A stretch of 64,000 nt of DNA from Sporosarcina sp. D27 (GTDB taxonomy: Bacteria > Bacillota > Bacilli > Bacillales_A > Planococcaceae): assembly GCF_000586555.1 (NCBI RefSeq), contig NZ_AZUC01000060.1:1-64000 (forward strand), given 5' to 3'. Each line of letters opens with the position of its first letter. Position 1 is the first letter of the stretch. Under the pieces are notes generated by a model. That model saw only the letters and a list, made by a program, of their open reading frames with translations. It was not told where the DNA came from and did no database searches. Position numbers and translations under genes: made by a program. Positions 39,443 to 48,607 of this stretch are shown here, piece after piece.

Positions 39443-39959
39443 ACGAGCCTTCTTGTGCAAGGTACGTTCTCGGTCTGTGTAGCAAAAATTGTTTTTTGGC
39501 AAAGTCCCGTTCAAGTAAAGCAGCAAAAGCGAACTGACGCCACATAGTCGGTGTAGATACGTTTACTCTCACTTTATAACCATTCTCCAGTAAAATGGAA
39601 CACCCGACATTCTCTTCCTGAAAGTCAACAATTGCCTGGTAGGAAATCCAAATGTTCTCTTCTGAATTCGGTGACATGGTAGGCAAAAAGATATAAGGAG
39701 TGTCAAACGCATGTGCAACAACAATAGGCGTTTTATGGCGATTGCCCAGGGCATGGCGCGCAGTCAAGGTACGTGTTTTTAACGAAGCTCCATAAAGTTC
39801 ACACGTTTTTTTGACAATTTGAATCGGTTTTTTAGGAAGTTCAAATTCGGCATTACGCTCAATTACACGAGTCGATAATTTGTAGTCCTCTCGAATCGGT
39901 TGTAACACAAACGTATCTGAATTGATGAGGTAATTTTCGGCATTTTTTCGTGAATGCAT
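39411..39959 (-). CDS. comK: Competence transcription factor ComK
   Basis: 182 residues. Master activator of DNA uptake genes, binding pairs of AAAA-N5-TTTT boxes. Family signature: PIQIVKKTCELYGASLKTR, HKTPIVVAHAFDTPYIFLPT and NIWISYQAIVDF, matching ComK's 'PLQIV..SC..FG.S..GR', 'KPPI.......IFLFPT.S' and 'WIS..H'. I chose ATG 39959 (MHSRKNAENYLINSDTF) with AGGAG 8 nt upstream; a GTG at 39968 overlaps this site. It is similar in length to B. subtilis ComK (192 aa). I saw no clear K-box upstream. Confidence 0.85.
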   Translation of the reverse strand: MHSRKNAENYLINSDTFVLQPIREDYKLSTRVIERNAEFELPKKPIQIVKKTCELYGASLKTRTLTARHALGNRHKTPIVVAHAFDTPYIFLPTMSPNSEENIWISYQAIVDFQEENVGCSILLENGYKVRVNVSTPTMWRQFAFAALLERDFAKKQFLLHRPRTYLAQEGSFRYPVAEDTE

Positions 39960-40137
39960 CCAAGTCACTCCTACTTAATAAGTAATAACTCCTATTATAA
40001 AGGATAAATATTGGAAAGCAATCAGTTGAAAATAAATAATCAGAAAAAAATAAAAAAACTCTGAACTTGCCACTTCTTGAGGACCTTTGGCGAAAAAGGC
40101 ATCAAGATATGCAGCAGAGTTGCAGAGTAGATAGTTT

Positions 40138-41301
40138 TTAATTTTGATAAGTAAGAGCGGCTGCACCGAGTGTTTTGGCAGCAGTTAGCATTGCGGATTC
40201 GTCAAAGTCGAATCGCGGGTGATGATGAGGAAATGCGTTTTCGGGTTGTGCACCTGTAAAAAAGAACGTTCCTGGAACTTTTTCCAAGTAGTACGCGAAG
40301 TCTTCTCCGCCCATTTGAGGGATTGTTTGAACAACCTCTTTTACTCCCGGGACTTCTTTGGCAACATCACGCAAAAATGCTGTCTCTTTTTCGTGATTTA
40401 CAACAGCTGGGTAGCCACGTGTATAAGTAACATTGATTTCACAGTTGTTCATATGAGCGGTTCCTTCAGCGATTCTTTGGATCTCTGATTCCATGAGATC
40501 GCGAATTTCAGGAGAAAACGTTCGCACGGTTCCTTTGAGCTCGGCTTGATCGGCGATAATGTTGAACGCATTGTCAGATACGAAAGAGCCAATCGAAAGC
40601 ACGGCGGACTCAATCGGATCGACACGACGAGAGACAAGCTGTTGGAAGTTAGTTACAAGTTGGGAGGCAATCACGATTGCATCTTTTGTTTGGTGAGGAG
40701 AAGCACCATGACCACCAGCGCCTTGAACTGTAATTTCGATACGGTCTGCGGCTGCCATAATTGGACCGCTTACGTACTGAATTGTGTTCGGTTCCATCAT
40801 TGACCATAAGTGAGTACCGAAAATAACATCGACACCGTCCAAGCAACCATCTTCAATCATCGAGATAGCGCCACCTGGAGCATATTCTTCAGCGTGTTGG
40901 TGGATGAAGACGTATGTACCGGCGAGTTCACCTTTGAGTTCATTGATTGCTTTAGCAAGGTGAAGCAAAGTGGATGTGTGACCATCATGACCGCAAGCGT
41001 GCATGACACCAGGAACGGTTGATTTGTAAGATACGTCTTTTTGATCTTGGATTGGCAGTGCGTCAAAATCAGCTCGAAGTGCAACTGTTTTACCGGGTTT
41101 TCCACCTTCAATACGAGCGACAACTCCGTTTCCGCCAACGTTGCTCCTAAACTCCACCCCTAATTTCGTATAGAAATCTTGGATATATTGTGCTGTATTT
41201 GTTTCGTGGAATGACACTTCTGGATGCTGGTGTAAATAACGTCGCACGTCGACCATGTCATCAAAAGAGTTGTCGAGTAGTGTATAAAGTTTTTCATTCA
41301 T
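40138..41301 (-). CDS. M20-family amidohydrolase (second in window)
   Basis: 387 residues. An N-acyl-amino-acid amidohydrolase-type metalloenzyme: RADFDALPIQDQKDVSY, MHACGHDGHTSTLLHLA, HQHAEEYAPGGA and a C-terminal MGGEDFAYYLEKVPGTFFFTG. It is closer to HipO/ThmA/YhaA enzymes than the copy at 21228 (367 aa). I chose ATG 41301 (MNEKLYTLL), because AAAGGAG overlaps the first ATG at 41310. The 178 bp before comK hold an A/T-rich stretch and a long-loop hairpin ending in T, a possible terminator. Confidence 0.9.
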   Translation of the reverse strand: MNEKLYTLLDNSFDDMVDVRRYLHQHPEVSFHETNTAQYIQDFYTKLGVEFRSNVGGNGVVARIEGGKPGKTVALRADFDALPIQDQKDVSYKSTVPGVMHACGHDGHTSTLLHLAKAINELKGELAGTYVFIHQHAEEYAPGGAISMIEDGCLDGVDVIFGTHLWSMMEPNTIQYVSGPIMAAADRIEITVQGAGGHGASPHQTKDAIVIASQLVTNFQQLVSRRVDPIESAVLSIGSFVSDNAFNIIADQAELKGTVRTFSPEIRDLMESEIQRIAEGTAHMNNCEINVTYTRGYPAVVNHEKETAFLRDVAKEVPGVKEVVQTIPQMGGEDFAYYLEKVPGTFFFTGAQPENAFPHHHPRFDFDESAMLTAAKTLGAAALTYQN

Positions 41302-41373
41302 TAAAGACATCTCCTTTTTCGAATATGGTATCCAGTATATCAGTGTGTTTTAGAACTCGCAATTGTTTGATAA

Positions 41374-41399
41374 CAAAAAGAGAGGCACAAGGCCTCTCT
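41374..41399 (-). terminator. Terminator of hmoB
   Basis: On the minus strand AGAGAGGC pairs with GCCTCTCT and is followed by five T. Confidence 0.8.
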
Positions 41400-41406
41400 G
41401 GAATTA

Positions 41407-41928
41407 TTATTCCGTATCATGAGTTTGGAGTGAACTAAATAATGTAATATAAGGTGCGCTTGAGAAGATATGAACTGAAGGACCAGCGACGATATCCCTT
41501 TTTGTAGTATCATATGCAGCTGAAAAGGCAGGGGTGTTCTTATGCAAATCGAATGATTGGCTATCTTCCCACTCTGTTAAAATGATGTACGTATCTGAAT
41601 CGATAGATCTTAGTAATCGAAAAGCGATAAAACCTGAAGTGTCCTTCATAGCTAAATGATCTCTTTTGAAACGTTCTTCAAAAATGGGTTTCCCTTCGTC
41701 GGAAACGGATATGTTGTTTAGTGCAAAAAATCCATGTTCCTGGAGCTGCCCCATTTCTTCAATGACTTCATATCGCTGTGGTGTTTGGAAAACCGTTTTT
41801 CCTGTTGTTTCGTGTAGGAGTTGAGAAGACCCATTACCATGCATTAGAATCATGTTTTCTCCGGCGTATTTCTCTTTGACCTTCTCCATGAATTCTGGAG
41901 TACCTCGTGTAATGTATAAATTTTTCAT
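41407..41928 (-). CDS. hmoB: Heme-degrading monooxygenase HmoB-like (ABM domain)
   Basis: 173 residues. N-terminal extension of about 70 residues and C-terminal antibiotic-biosynthesis-monooxygenase-type domain (about 68-160) with NNISVSDEGKPIFEERFKRD and ILTEWEDSQSFDLHKNTPAF. HmoB (YhgC) opens the heme ring to release iron and lies beside hemEHY in B. subtilis; here it is divergent from hemE. AAGGAGGG precedes ATG. Confidence 0.85.
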   Translation of the reverse strand: MKNLYITRGTPEFMEKVKEKYAGENMILMHGNGSSQLLHETTGKTVFQTPQRYEVIEEMGQLQEHGFFALNNISVSDEGKPIFEERFKRDHLAMKDTSGFIAFRLLRSIDSDTYIILTEWEDSQSFDLHKNTPAFSAAYDTTKRDIVAGPSVHIFSSAPYITLFSSLQTHDTE

Positions 41929-42160
41929 TATTGATACCCTCCTTGGCTAGTCTAATCAAATTATACTCTTCTTCAGTTATTTCCCCGAATCCTGCTCCTA
42001 AAACAAACCATGTCAAAACAATGACGGAATGTGGCACAAATTTATGACAATGGGTGTGTATTGCTATACATCCCAACAGTTTACGTCTATATTGAAAACG
42101 ATAAGCTACTCGTGAAATGCATAATTCAGTTCGGTAAACAGAGAATGGGGGAATTTGTTC

Positions 42161-43210
42161 ATGTCTATAGTAAATGATACGCTTCTGAGAGCTGCCCGTG
42201 GAGAACATATTGATCACACACCAGTTTGGTATATGCGTCAGGCAGGAAGATCACAGCCAGAATATCGGAAAATCAAGGAAAAGTACTCACTTGAAGAGAT
42301 TACGCACCAACCTGAATTGTGTGCCTACGTTACAAAATTACCTGTCGACCAATATGGAGTCGACGCTGCAATTTTATATAAAGATATTGTCACACCACTT
42401 CCGGGAATGGGCGTCGACGTTCAGATTAAAGCTGGAGTAGGGCCTGTTATCTCGAATCCGATTAAATCAGTCGCAGATATCGAGAAATTGACAGCAATGC
42501 ATCCGGAAGATGATATTCCATTTGTTCTTGAAACGATTCGCATCCTAACGGAAGAACAATTGGATGTACCTCTCATCGGTTTTGCAGGAGCACCATTCAC
42601 ACTTGCGAGCTACATGATTGAAGGCGGTCCTTCAAGAAACTATGCACGTACAAAAGCACTTATGGTATCAGAGCCTCAAGCTTGGTTCGCACTCATGGAC
42701 AAACTTGCGGACACAATGATTACCTATGTCACTGCACAAGTTAAAGCAGGTGCGTCTGCGATTCAACTGTTCGATTCTTGGGTAGGTGCGCTGAATGTAT
42801 CGGACTACCGTATTTTCATCAAGCCTGTCATGGAGCGTATTTTCACAGAACTACGCAAATTAAATGTTCCATTGATCACGTTTGGAGTAGGTGCAAGTCA
42901 CCTAGCAAACGAGTGGCATGACCTTCCTGTCGATGTCGTAGGTTTGGATTGGAGACTCTCGATAGAAGAAGCGGGTCAACGCGGATTAACAAAACCACTA
43001 CAAGGAAATCTTGACCCTACATTGTTGCTCGCGGATTGGTCCGTCATTGAAGAACGTGCAAAAACGATTATTGAACAAGGGGTTGCACACGGCAGCCACA
43101 TCTTTAACTTGGGGCATGGAGTATTCCCAGAAATCGAACCTGCCAAGCTGAAGAAACTAACTGAACTGGTTCACACGTACAGTGCAGAACTACGAGCACA
43201 TAAAAACTAA
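42161..43210 (+). CDS. hemE: Uroporphyrinogen decarboxylase
   Basis: 349 residues. Converts uroporphyrinogen III to coproporphyrinogen III. Signature [16 protein letters not shown] at the N-terminus, [17 protein letters not shown], and [10 protein letters not shown] at the C-terminus. I chose ATG 42161 behind GGGGGA. First gene of the hemEHY operon. A weak extended -10 (TGCTATACA) lies about 100 nt upstream; the rest of the 230-bp gap to hmoB shows nothing definite. Confidence 0.96.
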   Translation: MSIVNDTLLRAARGEHIDHTPVWYMRQAGRSQPEYRKIKEKYSLEEITHQPELCAYVTKLPVDQYGVDAAILYKDIVTPLPGMGVDVQIKAGVGPVISNPIKSVADIEKLTAMHPEDDIPFVLETIRILTEEQLDVPLIGFAGAPFTLASYMIEGGPSRNYARTKALMVSEPQAWFALMDKLADTMITYVTAQVKAGASAIQLFDSWVGALNVSDYRIFIKPVMERIFTELRKLNVPLITFGVGASHLANEWHDLPVDVVGLDWRLSIEEAGQRGLTKPLQGNLDPTLLLADWSVIEERAKTIIEQGVAHGSHIFNLGHGVFPEIEPAKLKKLTELVHTYSAELRAHKN

Positions 43211-43226
43211 TCTTGAGGTGAATGAC

Positions 43227-44162
43227 ATGGGAAAACGCACAATGGGACTTTTAGTAATGGCTTACGGAACGCCTTACAAGGAAGAGGATATCGAGCCATA
43301 CTACACACATATCCGCCACGGACGTAAACCTGCACCGGAGCAACTTGAAGATTTGAAGAATCGTTATGAAGCCATTGGTGGAATTTCTCCACTTGCTCAC
43401 ATCACAGAAGGTCAGGCACAAGCACTTTGTGATGCGTTGAACCAAGCTCAAGATGAGATTGAGTTCAAACTATATATTGGTCTAAAACACATTACGCCAT
43501 TCATTGAAGAAGCCGTGGCACAGATGGATAAAGACGGAATCAAAGAAGCGGTAACTGTTGTACTAGCTCCTCACTATTCAACATTCTCTGTGAAATCATA
43601 CAATACACGTGCGAAAGAAGAAGCAGACAAATACGGAATTTCCGTCACTTCTGTTGAAAGCTGGTACAAACAGCCGAAGTTCTTGAAGTATTGGGAAGAG
43701 AAGATTCGTGAAACATTCGACAGCATGAGCGATGCAGAACGCGAAAAGTCGGTTCTTGTAGTCTCAGCACACTCACTTCCACAAAAAATCCGTGAAGCTG
43801 GCGATCCATATCCCGATCAGCTGGAAGAAACGGCTAAACTCCTTGCAGAAGCAGCAGATGTTAAAGAATACGCTGTCGGCTGGCAAAGTGAAGGACAGAC
43901 AGGCGAGCCATGGCTTGGGCCAGATGTACAAGACTTAACACGTGAATTAAACGAGAAAAAAGGGTATACGTCATTTGTCTATACACCAGTAGGTTTTGTT
44001 TCAGATCACCTCGAAGTACTCTTTGATAATGACTATGAATGTAAAGTGGTTTGTGACGAAATCGGCGCAGCGTACCACAGACCTGCGATGCCAAATACAG
44101 ATCCACTCTTTATCGGAGCAGTTGCGGACGCAGTGATTGAAAAAGTAACAAGTAAGTTTTGA
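43227..44162 (+). CDS. hemH: Coproporphyrin III ferrochelatase
   Basis: 311 residues. Inserts iron into coproporphyrin III in the Gram-positive heme branch. Begins [20 protein letters not shown]. The catalytic His is in [12 protein letters not shown] and the metal-site Glu in [28 protein letters not shown] precedes ATG 43227, 16 nt after hemE. Confidence 0.95.
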   Translation: MGKRTMGLLVMAYGTPYKEEDIEPYYTHIRHGRKPAPEQLEDLKNRYEAIGGISPLAHITEGQAQALCDALNQAQDEIEFKLYIGLKHITPFIEEAVAQMDKDGIKEAVTVVLAPHYSTFSVKSYNTRAKEEADKYGISVTSVESWYKQPKFLKYWEEKIRETFDSMSDAEREKSVLVVSAHSLPQKIREAGDPYPDQLEETAKLLAEAADVKEYAVGWQSEGQTGEPWLGPDVQDLTRELNEKKGYTSFVYTPVGFVSDHLEVLFDNDYECKVVCDEIGAAYHRPAMPNTDPLFIGAVADAVIEKVTSKF

Positions 44163-44180
44163 AAAGGACGTGTGAAGGCA

Positions 44181-45608
44181 ATGGACGAACAGCGTAAAAA
44201 AGTTGTCATTGCGGGGGGCGGCATCACGGGTCTATCTGCGGCATTCTACATGCAGCAACAAATCCGGGAGCAGAATCTTCCCATCGATATTATTCTTGTC
44301 GAAGCAACCAACCGACTTGGTGGTAAGATCCAGACTGTCCGACGCAACGGCTATATTATAGAACGCGGTCCAGATTCCTTTTTGATACGAAAAAAAAGTA
44401 TGGACCGACTTGCGCAAGAGCTCGGCATCGCTGATCAGCTCGTAAAAAATGCAACGGGACAATCGTATGTATTACTGAACGATGAATTGCATCCGATTCC
44501 GGGTGGTTCGATAATGGGTGTTCCGACAGAAATCGGACCTTTTCTCAAAAGTAACCTGTTTTCATTGACAGGTAAACTGCGTGCAGCGGGGGATATTTTC
44601 TTACCGCGCTCCGATATTAAAGGCGATCAGTCACTAGGTGCCTTTTTCCGCCGTCGTTTCGGAAATGAGGTCGTGAATAACCTGATTGAACCGTTACTCT
44701 CTGGAGTCTATGCAGGTGACATTGACCACATGAGCATGGAGTCAACGTTCCCGCAATTTGTCAGTGTGGAAGAAAAACACAGAAGTCTCATCCTAGGCAT
44801 GAAGAAAACGCAACCGAAGCCTGAACAGTTGCCGAACAAAGGGCATGCTGCAAAGAAAGAAGGGGCGTTCCATACATTCCGTAATGGACTTGAAACAATT
44901 GTGGAGGCGCTGGAGGAACAATTGCCTGAAGTGAATTTCATCAAAGGTGTCCGAATCGAGAAAATCGAAAAAGAAGAAGGTCGGACCTTCGTTACGCTCA
45001 ACGAAGGTTCTGTAATCGAAGCGGATGCAGTTGTCCTCACTACGGGGCATGCAGTCGCTCGTCAATTATTCGAGCCGCATGGCATTTTGCAGGAACTGGA
45101 AGAGATTAAAACGTCATCCGTTGCGACGATTACACTCGCATTCCCGGAAAGTGCTGTTGTCCAAGATAAGGAAGGAACTGGCTTCCTTGTCTCACGCAGT
45201 GGCGACTATTCCATTACCGCATGCACGTGGTTGAACCGTAAATGGCCGACAACGACACCGGATGGAAAAGTACTGTTGCGCGCATTTGTTGGACGAATCG
45301 GTGAAGAAGCTATCGTCGATTTGCCAGACGATGAAATCGAACAAATCGTTCTTGCGGATTTGCGGAAAATCTTCGAAATTAATGAAGCCCCTGAGTTCTC
45401 CATCGTCACACGCTGGAAAGATGATCGACCGCAATACCGGGTCGGTCATAAAAAACTCATCGCTGACGCCAAAGAACAATTACGCGCAGAATTTCCAGAT
45501 GTTGAGCTAGCAGGCGCATCGTACGAAGGCGTCGGCTTACCAGACTGCATCGACCAAGGAAAATCAGCTGCAGAAAGCGTCATGCAGCGATTGACTCGCT
45601 TGAATTGA
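44181..45608 (+). CDS. hemY: Coproporphyrinogen III oxidase (HemY/CgoX)
   Basis: 475 residues. FAD-dependent oxygen-using oxidation of coproporphyrinogen III to coproporphyrin III, upstream of ferrochelatase in this branch. The dinucleotide motif VVIAGGGITGLSAAFYMQ is at the N-terminus, with LVEATNRLGGKIQT next, and the C-terminal FAD contact is SYEGVGLPDCIDQGKSAA. I chose ATG 44181 (MDEQRKKVVI), with AAAAGGACG about 10 nt upstream; GTG 44172 is the alternative. Last gene of the operon. Confidence 0.95.
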   Translation: MDEQRKKVVIAGGGITGLSAAFYMQQQIREQNLPIDIILVEATNRLGGKIQTVRRNGYIIERGPDSFLIRKKSMDRLAQELGIADQLVKNATGQSYVLLNDELHPIPGGSIMGVPTEIGPFLKSNLFSLTGKLRAAGDIFLPRSDIKGDQSLGAFFRRRFGNEVVNNLIEPLLSGVYAGDIDHMSMESTFPQFVSVEEKHRSLILGMKKTQPKPEQLPNKGHAAKKEGAFHTFRNGLETIVEALEEQLPEVNFIKGVRIEKIEKEEGRTFVTLNEGSVIEADAVVLTTGHAVARQLFEPHGILQELEEIKTSSVATITLAFPESAVVQDKEGTGFLVSRSGDYSITACTWLNRKWPTTTPDGKVLLRAFVGRIGEEAIVDLPDDEIEQIVLADLRKIFEINEAPEFSIVTRWKDDRPQYRVGHKKLIADAKEQLRAEFPDVELAGASYEGVGLPDCIDQGKSAAESVMQRLTRLN

Positions 45609-45619
45609 TTTGTTTGAAA

Positions 45620-45661
45620 CCCCTCACACAGCCGATTTTGGCATGTGTGAGGGATTTTTTG
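45620..45661 (+). terminator. Terminator of hemEHY
   Basis: CCCTCACACA pairs with TGTGTGAGGG and is followed by six T. Confidence 0.85.
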
Positions 45662-45694
45662 TTTGCTCATCAGGTAGAAAGGGAGGTTTTGGAC

Positions 45695-46048
45695 GTTGTC
45701 GGACACTCAGCAGTGGTTGTCGATCACTTATGGGGATTTCTCGATCAAAGTTATGAACTTCTTCGACACTTCGAGTAATTTCTCCGACACTTAGCAGAGT
45801 TTCTCGATAACGGGACACAATTCACCGACTTTAAGGGATTAATTGGTAGCGCTTCGCTTGTTTTAGTGAAGGCTATTCCATCGCACGTCATCCTTTTTGT
45901 ATTCTCCGACAGTATGTAGTGATTCCCCGACACTTTGAGTGGTTTCTCCGACATAAGAACATGTTTCTTCATCACTTAGCAGAGTTTCTCGATAACGGGA
46001 CACAATTCACCGACTTTAAGGATTTAATTGGTAGCGCTTCGCTTGATT
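45695..46048 (+). repeat. 21-bp-period array, family A (largest copy), with internal duplication
   Basis: Seven contiguous 21-bp units run from 45695 to about 45841, such as GTTGTCGGACACTCAGCAGT and TTTCTCCGACACTTAGCAGA (20 of 21 nt shown). After about 57 bp of other sequence, five or six more run from about 45899. Two stretches of 73 bp (45788-45860 and 45973-46045) differ at only about two positions, a recent internal duplication including ATTGGTAGCGCTTCGCTTG. Open frames on either strand just reflect the 7-codon period. Confidence 0.8.
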
Positions 46049-46127
46049 TTTGTGAGGGAGTGATATGGAGGGAGTATCCTCATGTACTCATTATGACAAT
46101 GGGAACAACTAAAGTTAACAATGATAC

Positions 46128-46255
46128 GTTGATTTCAGCGCAGGATGGCGACTCCGGAGGGATCAGCGAAGATTGAAGACCCTGGACTGAGCAAAGCGAA
46201 GGAAGCGGCTGAGTTCAAGCCCCTCGGAAAGCGTCCATCCGAAGCAGAAATCAAC
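46128..46255 (-). repeat. Short-form dispersed repeat, inverted
   Basis: Ends GTTGATT (46128-46134) and AATCAAC (46249-46255), with GGCGACTCCGGAGGGATCAG near the left and CCCCTCGGAAAGCGTCC near the right. 128 bp, opposite in orientation to the copy at 7889. Confidence 0.8.
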
Positions 46256-46284
46256 ACCGTCTAATCTTTCCTACGCCTAATCGC

Positions 46285-46332
46285 ACAAAAAAACTGCTAC
46301 AGAAGCCAGTCTGTACTGACGTTCTGTAGCAG
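46285..46332 (-). terminator. Terminator of yhfH
   Basis: On the minus strand CTGCTACAGAA pairs with TTCTGTAGCAG and is followed by seven T. Confidence 0.85.
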
Positions 46333-46362
46333 CCAATCAATCTCACCTATAACAGCAGCTCG

Positions 46363-46485
46363 TTATTCTGAGCACGATGGGCATTTTGTTTGATAGCACT
46401 CATGTTGTTCTTCCATCTGTTCACCGCAAGTAACACACTGTTTCGGAGGCAAATTCTTAAAAAATTCCACAACGTTTTCAATCAT
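46363..46485 (-). CDS. yhfH: YhfH-like small zinc-ribbon protein
   Basis: 40 residues: an N-terminal helix (MIENVVEFFKNLPPKQ) then CVTCGEQMEEQHECYQTKCP and SCSE. Cys pairs CVTC and CPSC plus a further Cys suit zinc binding. B. subtilis yhfH encodes such a protein close to lplJ; here lplJ is divergent and adjacent. Role unknown. A clear terminator downstream and an extended -10 promoter upstream support expression. Confidence 0.8.
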   Translation of the reverse strand: MIENVVEFFKNLPPKQCVTCGEQMEEQHECYQTKCPSCSE

Positions 46486-46615
46486 TTCTCATCCGCTCCA
46501 TTCAATTTGTAGTAGTACTACCTTGTCCAGTGACGAGTGTTATGCAACAGAGGCGACAAAAAAATTTGCTCTTCAGCTCCTTTGTACTAGCACTTCGACT
46601 TGTTAGTAATAGTGT

Positions 46616-46643
46616 ATTATAACAGATGTCGGTCTGTCAATAA
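46616..46643 (-). promoter_or_regulatory. Promoter of yhfH with an operator-like inverted repeat
   Basis: On the minus strand TGTTATAAT is an extended -10 (TATAAT at 46621-46616). TTGACA (46640-46635) lies only 13 nt away and the offset TTATTG 16 nt away. ACAGA-N6-TCTGT (46622-46637) fills the spacer and could be an operator. The leader of about 120 nt contains GTAGT-AGT-ACTAC (46509-46521). The rest of 46486-46789 is unremarkable. Confidence 0.5.
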
Positions 46644-46789
46644 TTTTTGAACAATTTAGAAAAATGGTTCCATTTTCACATGTGTTGCTCAGTCTATTTA
46701 TTCACGAACAGATGTAGGCTACTCCTGTCTCTCACAATACAAGTTATGTTAAAATGGCACTATAAGATTCATAAAAAGGAGAGACTAGC

Positions 46790-47782
46790 ATGCGTTTTGT
46801 AGATAACCAAGGCATTACGGATCCGCGTATTAACTTAGCGATTGAGGAATACGTACTCAATACAATGGATACTGATGAGGATTCTTATCTTCTGTTCTAT
46901 ATCAATGAACCCTCCATCATTATCGGGAAAAACCAAAACACAATTGAAGAAATTGATACAGAGTACGTCGATGCAAACGGGATTCATGTCGTTCGCAGAC
47001 TTTCTGGTGGTGGCGCAGTGTACCATGACAAAGGGAACTTGAACTTTAGCTTCATCACAAAAGATGATGGCCAATCGTTCCGTAACTTTAAAAAGTTTAC
47101 GGAGCCTGTAGTGGAAGCACTCGCTAAAATGGGTGTGAAAGCAGAGTTACTTGGTCGCAACGACTTACTCGTCGACGGTAAAAAGGTTTCAGGAAATGCA
47201 CAGTTTGCAACTCAAGGCCGCATGTTCAGCCATGGGACGCTCATGTTTGACACTGAAATCGAAGAAGTCGTCAATTCATTACGTGTGAAGAAAGATAAGA
47301 TCGAGTCCAAGGGGATTAAATCGATTCGCAGTCGTGTCACGAATATTTCTGAGCACATGGATAAGCCGATGACCATTGAACAATTCCGTATGGAGATCTT
47401 AAATTCAATCTTTGGCGGGGAAGAAAAAATTCAGTACAAAGAATTAACCGAAGAAGACTGGAAGAACATTCACCAATTGTCCAAAGAGCGTTATGGCAAC
47501 TGGGATTGGAACTATGGGCGTTCTCCGAAATGTAACGTACAGCACTCACATCGCTTCCCGGTAGGTAGCATCGATGTTCGACTGCAAGTTGAAAAAGGGA
47601 CAATCCACGAAGTACATATTTTTGGTGACTTCTTCGGAATTGGCAGTGTCACAGAGATTGAAGATCGTCTCGTCAATTGTCAGTATGATCGCGAGTCGAT
47701 TACAACTGCAGTCAGCAATCTCGATATTCCGAAGTTACTCGGTGGTATTACACAAGAAGAATTCGTGAATTTGATTTACTGA
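46790..47782 (+). CDS. lplJ: Lipoate–protein ligase
   Basis: 330 residues. Activates lipoate with ATP and attaches it to lipoyl domains of 2-oxoacid dehydrogenases and GcvH. Motifs RRLSGGGAVYHDKGNLNFSF (lipoate loop), GRNDLLVDGKKVSGNAQF (catalytic Lys) and HGTLMFDTEI, with a C-terminal accessory domain. AAAGGAGAG precedes ATG. Monocistronic. Confidence 0.94.
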   Translation: MRFVDNQGITDPRINLAIEEYVLNTMDTDEDSYLLFYINEPSIIIGKNQNTIEEIDTEYVDANGIHVVRRLSGGGAVYHDKGNLNFSFITKDDGQSFRNFKKFTEPVVEALAKMGVKAELLGRNDLLVDGKKVSGNAQFATQGRMFSHGTLMFDTEIEEVVNSLRVKKDKIESKGIKSIRSRVTNISEHMDKPMTIEQFRMEILNSIFGGEEKIQYKELTEEDWKNIHQLSKERYGNWDWNYGRSPKCNVQHSHRFPVGSIDVRLQVEKGTIHEVHIFGDFFGIGSVTEIEDRLVNCQYDRESITTAVSNLDIPKLLGGITQEEFVNLIY

Positions 47783-47787
47783 TATCC

Positions 47788-47830
47788 AAACAGGTTCCTT
47801 CTGCCCAATCGGGGAGAGGAGCCTGTTTTT
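47788..47830 (+). terminator. Terminator of lplJ
   Basis: AAACAGG-TTCCT...AGGAG-CCTGTTT hairpin followed by T residues. Confidence 0.75.
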
Positions 47831-47902
47831 CATATGTGTGAGAAAGGCGAATGGAGAGGATTTACGGTATACTGAAACTACTTGTAAAGGGGGCGCGGAT
47901 CT

Positions 47903-48607
47903 ATGGAGAAACATCGTATTTTTATCGTGGAAGATGATCGTAAAATCGCCGAATTGCTTGCAGACACACTGCGGAAATACCAGTATGACGTAGCCGTTGC
48001 GGAGGATTTCGATCAAATCTCAGATGAGTGTCTGTCGTTCGATCCGCACCTAATATTACTCGACATCAACTTGCCAACATACGACGGCTATTATTGGTGC
48101 CGTCAGTTGCGGACTCAAACGACATGTCCAATTCTTTTTATTTCCGCGCGCTCGGGTGATATGGACCAAGTGTTTGCACTTGAAAATGGCGGAGACGATT
48201 TCATCACTAAACCTTTTCACTATGACGTCGTCTTAGCAAAAATCAGAAGTCACCTACGTCGATCGTTCGGCGAATATGCTCCTGCGCAGTCGGAACGAAT
48301 TGTAAAAGCAGGGGCGTTGACGCTGTTTGCAGAGAGAATGGAACTCCAGTCGGGTGACACCATTGTTCCACTTCAGAAAAAGGAATGCATTATTCTGGAG
48401 TTGTTGATGGAGGCGGCACCGAAAGTGGTATCCCGAGAGACTTTACTCGAAGAACTTTGGGACGATCAGTCGTTTGTAGATGAAAATACATTGAATGTCA
48501 ACATTGCTCGTGTTCGAAAAAAACTGGCGGATTTTGATATTCTTTCAACAATCGATACAGTTCGCGGAGCTGGTTACCGATTTGTACTAGCGACTGACGA
48601 TGTATGA
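47903..48607 (+). CDS. BceR-type OmpR-family response regulator
   Basis: 234 residues. Receiver domain with IVEDDRKI and acceptor Asp in LILLDINLPTYDGYYWC, conserved Lys in DDFITKPFHYDVV. C-terminal winged helix (ETLLEELWDDQSFVDENTLN...RVRKKL). Arrangement with a two-helix kinase and an ABC transporter marks a BceRSAB-type peptide-antibiotic detoxification system. A TATACT lies about 30 nt upstream. The stop overlaps the kinase start by 4 nt. Confidence 0.9.
   Translation: MEKHRIFIVEDDRKIAELLADTLRKYQYDVAVAEDFDQISDECLSFDPHLILLDINLPTYDGYYWCRQLRTQTTCPILFISARSGDMDQVFALENGGDDFITKPFHYDVVLAKIRSHLRRSFGEYAPAQSERIVKAGALTLFAERMELQSGDTIVPLQKKECIILELLMEAAPKVVSRETLLEELWDDQSFVDENTLNVNIARVRKKLADFDILSTIDTVRGAGYRFVLATDDV

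Noticed and set aside
39960-40137. ComK autoregulatory K-box upstream of comK
   Set aside because: The region is A/T-rich but I found no properly spaced pair of AAAA-N5-TTTT boxes.
41834-42217. Minus-strand open frame upstream of hmoB (127 codons), including a hydrophobic stretch
   Set aside because: It overlaps both the hmoB and hemE starts, has no convincing ribosome site, and covers the divergent promoter region.
29521-46048. Interpretation of the 21-bp arrays as CRISPR
   Set aside because: Units are 21 bp with no separate spacers of 30-40 bp, cores are degenerate, and no cas genes are present.
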